From positions 1 through 64,000 of the forward strand of contig JAIPCT010000002.1 in the NCBI GenBank assembly GCA_021738065.1: a DNA stretch of 64,000 nt, written 5' to 3'. This DNA comes from Burkholderiaceae bacterium. Lineage in GTDB: Bacteria > Pseudomonadota > Gammaproteobacteria > Burkholderiales > Rhodocyclaceae. Positions 57,447-64,000 of the stretch are shown here, in pieces. A model generated the notes under the pieces. The model was not told the origin of the DNA. It ran no database searches and worked only from the letters and a program-made list of their open reading frames with translations. The first letter of the stretch is position 1, and each line of letters starts with the position of its first letter. The translations under genes and the position numbers were made by a program.

Positions 57447-58747
57447 CTCTCGCCGCGATGCGGCGCGCCGGCACTGAAGACACGCTGCATGTCGAAGAAG
57501 TCGCCTTAAGCGAGATCGCCACGAAATTCGGCACCCCGTGCTACGTTTATTCGCGCAGGGCGCTAACGGCGGCTTTTACCGCCTATCGCGATGCGCTGCA
57601 GAAGCATGGCGTGCTGGCGCGATCCTTGATCTGCTATGCGGTCAAAGCCAATTCCAATCTCGCGATTCTCAATCTGTTCGCTCGGCTCGGCGCCGGGTTC
57701 GATATCGTTTCTGGGGGCGAGCTGGCACGGGTGATCGCCGCCGGTGGCGATCCCGAGAAAATAGTTTTCTCGGGCGTCGGCAAGTCGCGCACGGAAATGC
57801 ACGCGGCGCTGAAAGCCGGTATCCATTGCTTCAATGTCGAATCTGCCAGCGAGCTCGATCAACTCAGCGAAGTTGCCGGCAATGTCGGCTACCGGGCTCC
57901 GGTCTCGCTGCGCGTGAATCCGGACGTTGATGCCAAAACCCATCCCTACATTTCCACCGGCCTCAAGAGCGCAAAATTCGGCATCGCTTACGACCAGGCC
58001 CTCTCCCTTTACCGCCACGCCGCCGCCTTGCCGCATATCGCGGTGAAGGGCATTGACTGCCATATCGGATCGCAACTGCTCGATCCCTTGCCGGCGGCCG
58101 AGGCGACCGAAAAGATACTGGCCCTGGTCGACCAGCTCGCGACGGCCGGCATTGCGCTTGAGCACATTGATCTCGGCGGCGGCATGGGCATCCAGTACCG
58201 ATCCGAGGAAGCGGCGCCGACGGTTGCCGACTACCTCGCGCCGATGCTGAACAAGCTGAAGGGGCGCCACGAAAAACTGCTGTTCGAACCCGGGCGCTCG
58301 CTGGTCGGCAATGCAGGACTGCTGCTGACTCGTGTCGAAGTCCTCAAGCACGGTGAGGAAAAGCACTTCGCCGTGGTCGACGCGGCAATGAACGATTTGA
58401 TGCGCCCGGCGCTCTATGACGCCTGGCACGACATCGTGAAAGTTATGCAGAGCGGTATCCCGGGGGACGGCGCTGGCGATACGGCGAACCGGACGTCCCT
58501 GCCCTACGAAATCGTCGGCCCGGTCTGCGAATCGGGCGATTTCCTCGGCCATGACCGCCAACTCGCTCTCGCTGAAGGCGACCTGCTCGCCATCCTCTCG
58601 ACCGGCGCCTACGGCATGGCGATGGCTTCCAACTACAACAGCCGGCCGCGCGCCGCCGAAGTCATGGTCGATGGCGCGGCTGTGCATCTGATCCGCCGCC
58701 GCGAGGACATCGCGGAACTGTTCGCCCTGGAATCGATTCTTCCCTGA
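57443..58747 (+). CDS. lysA: Diaminopimelate decarboxylase
   Basis: A 434-residue PLP enzyme that makes lysine from meso-diaminopimelate. The PLP lysine is in CYAVKANSN (about 69-77), with GAGFDIVSGGEL, the HIGSQ segment, the phosphate-binding GGGMGIQY and the second-subunit active-site CESGDFLG. The loop just before CESGDF (MQSGIPGDGAGDTANRTSLP, about 332-351) seems about ten residues longer than usual, and it contains a forward copy of the dispersed motif. It overlaps lptM by 4 nt. Confidence 0.96.
   Translation: MTLAAMRRAGTEDTLHVEEVALSEIATKFGTPCYVYSRRALTAAFTAYRDALQKHGVLARSLICYAVKANSNLAILNLFARLGAGFDIVSGGELARVIAAGGDPEKIVFSGVGKSRTEMHAALKAGIHCFNVESASELDQLSEVAGNVGYRAPVSLRVNPDVDAKTHPYISTGLKSAKFGIAYDQALSLYRHAAALPHIAVKGIDCHIGSQLLDPLPAAEATEKILALVDQLATAGIALEHIDLGGGMGIQYRSEEAAPTVADYLAPMLNKLKGRHEKLLFEPGRSLVGNAGLLLTRVEVLKHGEEKHFAVVDAAMNDLMRPALYDAWHDIVKVMQSGIPGDGAGDTANRTSLPYEIVGPVCESGDFLGHDRQLALAEGDLLAILSTGAYGMAMASNYNSRPRAAEVMVDGAAVHLIRRREDIAELFALESILP
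58465..58487 (+). repeat. Dispersed motif copy in lysA
   Basis: It encodes GDGAGDTAN in the same frame as KVGAGGTAN elsewhere. CGGCGCTGGCGATACGGCGA differs from the consensus at one position; the 5' GTC is GAC. Confidence 0.55.
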
Positions 58748-58751
58748 TCCG

Positions 58752-59882
58752 ATGCGTGCGACCCTGCTTGCACTAATCGCCCTGGCGCTCTCCGCCTGCG
58801 GCCAGAAGGCCGAGGAAAAGAAGGCCGTGCCGCCGCCTTCGCTGATCACCGTGACCCAGGCCGCCAAGGGCGAGTTTGAGGTCGTGCTGGAAACCCTTGG
58901 CACCCTGGAAGTGCTGGCAGACCCGAAGATCGGCGCCGAAGTCGCCGGACGCGTGACCCAGGTACTGGCCCGCACCGGCAAGATGGTCAAGGCCGGCGAA
59001 CTGCTGGCGGTGATCGATGCCGGCGATGTCACGCTGCAGAACAAGGCCGACGAAGCCGATGCCCGCCGCATCGAGGCGCTGGCCCGCCAGCAGGAGAAGC
59101 TTGCCGAGCGGCAGCAAGCGCTGATGGACAAGGGCTTCCTCTCGAAGAATGCCGGCGAGGATGTCGCCGCCCAGCGCGCGGCCCTGTCTGCCCAGTTCGA
59201 TGCCGCACGGGCGCGCGCCGACAACAGCCGACGCGCCGTCGGCAAGACGCAGGTACGGGCGCCGATCGACGGCATCATCGAAGTTCAAATCGTCTCCCCC
59301 GGTGAATATGTCAAGGTCGGCGATCCCCTGTTCAACCTGGTCGCGCCGAAGAAACTGCGCGCCCACCTGCCCTTCGCCGAAAGTGCCGGCCCGCGTCTGA
59401 AACCGGGCCAGGAAGTCCGCCTGATCTCGCCGCTGACGCCGGGCAAGGTGCATACCAGCCGCATCAAGGACATCCGCCCGGGCATCGTCGAGAGCGGGCG
59501 CAACCTCGACGTGCTGGTCGACCTCGACAACGACGGCAGCCTGCGCGGCGGCGGCACGGTGAATGCCAGCGTGATCGTCGCGGCGCGCGCCGAAGCCCTG
59601 ACCGTGCCTGAACAAAGCGTGGTGCTGCGCCCCGCCGGCAAGGTCGTCTATGTTGTCAGCGACGAAGGCGGACAGAAGAAGGCGCTGCAAAAACTGGTCA
59701 AGGTCGGCGCCCGGCGCGGCGGGCGCGTCGAGATCCTCGAAGGCCTGGCCGGCGGTGAAATCATCGTGCTCGACGGCGCCGGCTTTCTCACCAACGGCGC
59801 GCCGGTCGCCATCAAGGAGCCGGCTGTACCCAAGGCCGGCCCCGACGCCAAGGCAACGAAGACCAAACCCGCCGCGCAATGA
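58752..59882 (+). CDS. RND efflux periplasmic adaptor (MFP)
   Basis: A 376-residue lipoprotein-type adaptor: LLALIALALSAC is a lipobox. The biotinyl-lipoyl halves (KIGAEVAGRVTQVLARTGKMVKAGELLAVID and TQVRAPIDGIIEVQIVSPGEYVKVGDPLFNLV) flank an alpha-helical hairpin (about 95-160), followed by the beta-barrel and membrane-proximal domains. The lysine/alanine-rich tail is unusual. It links the inner-membrane pump encoded next to an outer-membrane channel that is not in this window. It overlaps the pump gene by 4 nt. Confidence 0.93.
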   Translation: MRATLLALIALALSACGQKAEEKKAVPPPSLITVTQAAKGEFEVVLETLGTLEVLADPKIGAEVAGRVTQVLARTGKMVKAGELLAVIDAGDVTLQNKADEADARRIEALARQQEKLAERQQALMDKGFLSKNAGEDVAAQRAALSAQFDAARARADNSRRAVGKTQVRAPIDGIIEVQIVSPGEYVKVGDPLFNLVAPKKLRAHLPFAESAGPRLKPGQEVRLISPLTPGKVHTSRIKDIRPGIVESGRNLDVLVDLDNDGSLRGGGTVNASVIVAARAEALTVPEQSVVLRPAGKVVYVVSDEGGQKKALQKLVKVGARRGGRVEILEGLAGGEIIVLDGAGFLTNGAPVAIKEPAVPKAGPDAKATKTKPAAQ

Positions 59883-62800
59883 CCCTGCCCGAGCTTTCCG
59901 TCAAGCGCCACGTTCTGGCGTGGATGGCGAACGCCATGCTGGTGCTGTTCGGGGTGATCGCCTTCACCCGCATCGGCATGGACCGCTTGCCCTACATCGA
60001 GTTTCCGGTGGTCTCGGTCACCACCACGCTGAAAGGCGCCAACCCGGACATCGTCGATTCGAGCGTCACCAACCTGGTCGAGAGCTCAGTCAACAGCGTA
60101 CCGGGCATCGAGCATATCCGGTCCACTTCCTCGCCCGGCGTTTCGGTGGTGAATATCACCTTCGGGCTGGAAAAGAACGTGGATGTCGCCTTCAGCGAGG
60201 TTCAGTCCAAGGTCAACCAGGCCCAGCGGCGCCTGCCGAAAGACGTCGATCCGCCGGTGGTGGCCAAGGTCGAAACCAATGCCTCGCCGATCTTCTGGAT
60301 GGCGGTGCAGGGTGACCGCACCCAGCAGCAGTTGAACCAGTATGCGCTCAACGTCATCAAGAAGAAGCTGGAAACCATCAGCGGCGTCGGCGAGGTGCGC
60401 CTCGGCGGCCGTCGCGACCGCACCATCCGCGTGAACCTGCTGCCCGATCGCATGGCGGCGCTCGGCGTTTCGGCGCAGGACATCAGCGACGCCTTCAGTC
60501 GCGAGCATGTGCAACTACCCGGCGGCTTCGTCGTCGGCGAAACCACAGAACACCTGGTCAAGCTCGACCTCGAGTTCCATTCTCTCGATGCCCTCGGCGG
60601 CATGGTCCTCGGCTACCGCGGCTCGCCGCCGAATGCGGCGCCGATCCGCCTGGCCGACATCGCCGAACTGGAAGACGGCCTGACCGACAACCGCCAGCTG
60701 GCGCGCTTCAACGGCGAGACCACGGTCGGCATGGGCGTGGTCAAGGTGACCAACGCCAATACCGTCGCCATCATCGAGCGCGTCCGCGAGAAACTCGCCA
60801 ATGAAATCGAGCCGCAACTGCCGCCAGGCATGAAGATCAGCATCGTCTCCAACGATGCCGTCTTCATTCTTGAAATCGTCAACTCGCTCAAGCAACACCT
60901 GATCGAAGGCACCCTGCTGGCCTCCCTGGTGGTCTGGTTCTTCCTGCGCTCGCTGCGCTCGACGCTGATCGTCGCCCTGGCCATCCCGGTTTCGCTGATG
61001 GGCGCCGTCGCGGTGATCTATTTCTTCGGCTACACCCTCAATTCGCTGACCATGCTGGCACTGCTGCTGCTGATCGGCGTCGTCGTCGACGATGCCATCG
61101 TCGTCCTCGAGAACATCTTCCGGCATCGCGAGGAGATCGACGCCGACCCCGTCGCCGCGGCCGTGAACGGCAGCCGCGAGGTGGTCTTCGCGGTGATCGC
61201 CGCGACCCTGTCACTGGTCTCGATTTTCGCCCCGGTGATCTTCCTCTCCGGCATCATCGGCCAGTTCTTCCGCTCCTTCGCCGTGGTCGTCACCTTCGGC
61301 GTGCTGGTTTCGCTGTTTGTCTCGCTGACGCTGACACCGATGCTCTGTTCGCGCTACCTCAAGGTAGAAAAGCAGCATGGGCGCATCTACCATCTGTTCG
61401 ACCGCATTCTCGGCGGTCTCGACCGCCTCTATATCACGCTGCTCGACCGCGCCCTGCGCCGGCGTTGGCAGGTCGTCGCGCTGACCGTCGCCGTGGTCGG
61501 CTCCTCGGCCTTCTTCTTCATGAACGTCGGCAAGACCTTCACTCCGGACGAAGACGAAGGACGCTTTCGCATTTCCTTGCGCACGCCGCTGGGCTCCAGC
61601 ATCGACTACACCGACAGCAAGTTGCGTGAGGTCGAAGCGATTCTCGATCGCTACCCCGAGATCCGTACCGAATTCGCCCTGATCGGCCTCGGTACTGCCG
61701 GCCAGGTGAACCAGGGCACGGTGGTGGTGCGCATGGCGCCGCGCGAGGAGCGCAGGCGCAGCCAGCACGAAGTGATCACCGCGGTGCGCCGCGAACTCGG
61801 CGCCATCCCCGGCGCGCGCGCCTTTGCCGCGCCCTTCGCGGTAGTTGGCGGGCAGCGCGGCGAGCCCTTGCAGTTCGTTCTCGCCGGCGACAATCTCGGC
61901 GAAGTCGGCCGCCTCTCGCGCGAGTTCCAGCAGAAGCTCGCTACCGTGGCGGGCCTTGGCCGCATTGATTCCGACATCCAGCTCGACTTGCCGCAACTGG
62001 TTTTCATTCCCGACCGGCTGCGCATCGCCGCCGCCAACCTGTCCTCCAGCGACGTCGCGATGGCGGTGAACATGCTGACCGGTGGCATCGACATCGCCAA
62101 GTTCAACGACGAACCCGGCGACGGCCAGCGCTACGACATCCGCGTCAAGGCCAAGCCCGGCGAATTCACTCAGGCCTCCGACCTGTCGAAGATTTTCCTG
62201 CGCAGCCGCGACGGCAAGATGGTGCGCCTCGATTCCGTCGCCCGCTTCGAGGAACGCCTCGGCCCGGCGGTGGTGGGCCGTTTCGACCTGCAGTACGCCG
62301 CCACCTTCTACGCCACGCCGGCCATCCCGCTGGGCGAAGCCGTCGAGGCGGTGCGCGTCGCCGCCCAGGAGGTGCTGCCGGCCGGCTATCAGGTGCGCTT
62401 CATCGGCCAGGCCGAGGAATTCGGCAAGACCATGAAGTACATGGTGTTCACTTTCGGCCTTGCCCTGGTGCTGCTCTACATGGTGCTCGCCAGCCAGTTC
62501 AATTCCTTCATCCAGCCGGCGATCGTCATGCTGGCGCAGCCGCTGGCGGTGGTTGGCGGCATTGCCGCGCTGTGGGCCACCGGGCAGACGCTGAACATCT
62601 ATTCGATGATCGGCCTCACGCTGCTGATCGGGCTCGTCGCCAAGAACTCCATCCTGCTCGTCGATCTGGCCAACCAGCGCCGCGCCGCCGGCATGGCCAT
62701 CGATGCAGCCCTGCGCAACGCCTGCCCGATCCGCATGCGCCCGGTGCTGATGACCTCGGCCACCGTGATCCTCGCCCTGACCCCGGCCGCACTGGGCCTC

Positions 62801-62935
62801 GGCGCCGGCGCCGAAACCCAGCAGCCGCTGGCAATTGCCGTCATCGGCGGCATGGTGTCGTCGACGCTGCTGACCTTGGTGGTGGTGCCGGCGGTGTATT
62901 CGTTGCTGGAGGGATGGCTGGAACGAAACGCCTGA
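59879..62935 (+). CDS. RND efflux transporter, inner-membrane pump
   Basis: A 1018-residue AcrB/MdtB-like (HAE-1 type) pump. It has twelve transmembrane helices, two large periplasmic loops, and the TM4 proton-relay region GVVVDDAIVVLENIFRH (about 398-414) with the Asp pair, plus FRSFAVVVTFGVLVSL and the second-half GLVAKNSILLVDLANQRRAAG. Motor residues are intact, so it is probably functional. Substrates cannot be told from sequence. Its codon use is more GC-rich than that of its neighbours, but not strikingly so. Confidence 0.94.
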   Translation: MTLPELSVKRHVLAWMANAMLVLFGVIAFTRIGMDRLPYIEFPVVSVTTTLKGANPDIVDSSVTNLVESSVNSVPGIEHIRSTSSPGVSVVNITFGLEKNVDVAFSEVQSKVNQAQRRLPKDVDPPVVAKVETNASPIFWMAVQGDRTQQQLNQYALNVIKKKLETISGVGEVRLGGRRDRTIRVNLLPDRMAALGVSAQDISDAFSREHVQLPGGFVVGETTEHLVKLDLEFHSLDALGGMVLGYRGSPPNAAPIRLADIAELEDGLTDNRQLARFNGETTVGMGVVKVTNANTVAIIERVREKLANEIEPQLPPGMKISIVSNDAVFILEIVNSLKQHLIEGTLLASLVVWFFLRSLRSTLIVALAIPVSLMGAVAVIYFFGYTLNSLTMLALLLLIGVVVDDAIVVLENIFRHREEIDADPVAAAVNGSREVVFAVIAATLSLVSIFAPVIFLSGIIGQFFRSFAVVVTFGVLVSLFVSLTLTPMLCSRYLKVEKQHGRIYHLFDRILGGLDRLYITLLDRALRRRWQVVALTVAVVGSSAFFFMNVGKTFTPDEDEGRFRISLRTPLGSSIDYTDSKLREVEAILDRYPEIRTEFALIGLGTAGQVNQGTVVVRMAPREERRRSQHEVITAVRRELGAIPGARAFAAPFAVVGGQRGEPLQFVLAGDNLGEVGRLSREFQQKLATVAGLGRIDSDIQLDLPQLVFIPDRLRIAAANLSSSDVAMAVNMLTGGIDIAKFNDEPGDGQRYDIRVKAKPGEFTQASDLSKIFLRSRDGKMVRLDSVARFEERLGPAVVGRFDLQYAATFYATPAIPLGEAVEAVRVAAQEVLPAGYQVRFIGQAEEFGKTMKYMVFTFGLALVLLYMVLASQFNSFIQPAIVMLAQPLAVVGGIAALWATGQTLNIYSMIGLTLLIGLVAKNSILLVDLANQRRAAGMAIDAALRNACPIRMRPVLMTSATVILALTPAALGLGAGAETQQPLAIAVIGGMVSSTLLTLVVVPAVYSLLEGWLERNA

Positions 62936-62982
62936 GATTAGTCAGTAGGATGCAGAGTGCAGTTCAGGGGGACTGCGACTGG

Positions 62983-63774
62983 TTATAGCTGGGTCAAACC
63001 GTGACCGACCAGTAACTCGACCAGCATTTTCCCGCTTTGTTCCCGATGAGAAAAGTGAATCTCGCGCGCGCGCTTGGCATCGTGAGCCTCCACCGCATCC
63101 ACCACGGCCTCGTGGTCACGGTTTGACATGACGGGTTTGGCACGCAGACGCAGCGTCAGCATGCGCACGCGGTGCGATTGGCCGACATAGGTCTGTACCA
63201 GTTCGCTCAATCGTGCATTGCCCGCTGCCGCTACCAGCAAGGTGTGAAACTGTTCATCAGCCCGAGCCCATGCCTTCAGATCGTCAAGCTTCAGAGCTGC
63301 ATCCATCTCGCTGATCGCATGGCGTAGTTGTTTGATCGAATCGCCTTGATCAGTGCGCGCGGCCGCAAGCGCGGCGGCCGTCGACTCCAGCGCCGTCAGC
63401 ACTTCATAAATTTCGCGCATGTCGACCACAGACACCGGCTTGACCCGCATTCCATGCCGTGGGCGCACTTCCACCAATCCTTCTCCCGCCAGACGCAGCA
63501 TGGCTTCCCGGGTGGGTGTCCGGCTCATGTCGAGCATCGATGCCAGCTCATCTTCCGTGTATTGCTCACCGGAAGGCATGCTGTTGTCAAGAATGCGCGC
63601 CCGCAGCTCGCGGTAGGCCTTGTCAGCAAACGGCTCCCGCGCACGATGGCCCGTGCGGGCTGCAGCAGATTTCTTGGCGGCTGTCGGTTTTGGAACCGAA
63701 TTGCCTAACGACTTGACGGAACTACGTGGCGAACCGGCAGAGCGCGCTCGAAGTGGCTTCATTGCTTTGAACAT
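62983..63774 (-). CDS. GntR-family regulator with FCD domain
   Basis: A 263-residue regulator. A basic disordered N-terminus (about 1-45, many Ser/Ala/Lys) precedes the winged helix-turn-helix (YRELRARILDNSMPSGEQYTEDELASMLDMSRTPTREAMLRLAGEGLVEVRPRHGM, about 53-108) and an FCD helical bundle with the metal-type His residues in DEQFHTLLV and SNRDHEAVVDAV. FCD regulators sense organic acids. It lies upstream of the monooxygenase-like gene on the opposite reading order (its 5' end faces it), so it may control genes beyond the right edge. Confidence 0.9.
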   Translation of the reverse strand: MFKAMKPLRARSAGSPRSSVKSLGNSVPKPTAAKKSAAARTGHRAREPFADKAYRELRARILDNSMPSGEQYTEDELASMLDMSRTPTREAMLRLAGEGLVEVRPRHGMRVKPVSVVDMREIYEVLTALESTAAALAAARTDQGDSIKQLRHAISEMDAALKLDDLKAWARADEQFHTLLVAAAGNARLSELVQTYVGQSHRVRMLTLRLRAKPVMSNRDHEAVVDAVEAHDAKRAREIHFSHREQSGKMLVELLVGHGLTQL

Positions 63775-63811
63775 CGGAGTAAATAGGCTGAATTGTATTC
63801 GCCTAATGACT

Positions 63812-64000
63812 CAGTCGTTGGCCAACTCATAGACATGAATCACTTTGGCCGCCACCATCGCCTTCACCGAGTTATCGATAGACTTGAAATGCGCAGTCGC
63901 CAGATGCGCTTCAAATGCAGTTCGATCATCGTAAATCTCATAGAGAAAAATCTGCTCCGGCTGCTCCGGATCGAAGCAAACATCGAAGCGTCGACAGCCC
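63812..64000 (-). CDS. Putative quinol monooxygenase (ABM domain), 3' part only
   Basis: The reverse strand from the right edge is open and reads GCRRFDVCFDPEQPEQIFLY, then EIYDDRTAFEAHLATAHFKS and IDNSVKAMVAAKVIHVYELAND before a stop at 63812. This is the C-terminal part of an antibiotic-biosynthesis-monooxygenase (YgiN-like) domain with the family pattern F-L-Y-E-x-Y-x-D and H-x-x-T-x-H-F. The 5' end lies beyond the window. It is 38 bp upstream of the GntR gene on the same strand, so the two may be co-transcribed. Confidence 0.8.

Overview
The window looks like ordinary chromosome of a GC-rich betaproteobacterium, probably Rhodocyclales or Sterolibacteriaceae-like. This rests on the tRNA-Tyr/Gly/Thr-tuf cluster, a PhaM-type PHA granule protein, the pilMNOPQ-aroK-aroB-dgt-gltB-gltD order, a fused IorAB, IcmF and Liv transporters beside CoA ligases. 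The placement comes from gene content only. No prophage, transposase, CRISPR array, rRNA or plasmid gene was seen.

Layout. 1-540: 5' end of tuf with three tRNA genes behind one strong promoter (minus strand). 0.9-5.8 kb: a D-lactate/glycolate-type FAD dehydrogenase and a fused indolepyruvate:ferredoxin oxidoreductase. 5.9-7 kb: an orphan LuxR response regulator and phaM. 17.8-7.0 kb (minus strand): a nine-gene operon, acyl-CoA synthetase, livGHMKF, PaaK-like ligase, CaiB/BaiF CoA-transferase and AEC permease, with a divergent Crp/Fnr regulator; it suggests uptake and CoA activation of an organic acid. 18.8-25 kb: 3-hydroxybutyryl-CoA dehydrogenase, a LecA-like lectin, fused isobutyryl-CoA mutase IcmF with a divergent AraC regulator, and a bacteriohemerythrin. 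25.5-32.3 kb: an EF-G-like GTPase, two small membrane proteins and a large periplasmic-sensing PAS-GGDEF-EAL protein. 32.3-39.9 kb: B12-type radical SAM, SRAP protein, a hypothetical protein, glmS-glmU and MarC. 40-54.3 kb (minus strand): the pil-aro-dgt-glt supercluster. 54.5-62.9 kb: PBP1A, cyaY, lptM-lysA and an RND efflux pair. 63-64 kb: a GntR/FCD regulator and a truncated quinol-monooxygenase-like gene.

The most unusual material is at the DNA level. (1) A dispersed motif of about 25 bp (core GTCGGCGCTGGCGGTACGG) recurs at about nine places. It lies in linkers or variable loops of IorAB (twice), IcmF, GlmS, GltB and LysA, always in the same reading frame for a given orientation, and twice in non-coding DNA. 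(2) The 3' end of glmS is repeated downstream in a 134-bp palindrome-bearing array whose outermost copy differs from the real glmS end only by synonymous changes. (3) gltBD has a good promoter followed by a short leader with two hairpins, the second a canonical intrinsic terminator before the ribosome binding site, so it looks like an attenuator. (4) Two unrelated operons share the same intercistronic repeat, which runs from a stop codon to the next start and supplies the ribosome binding site.
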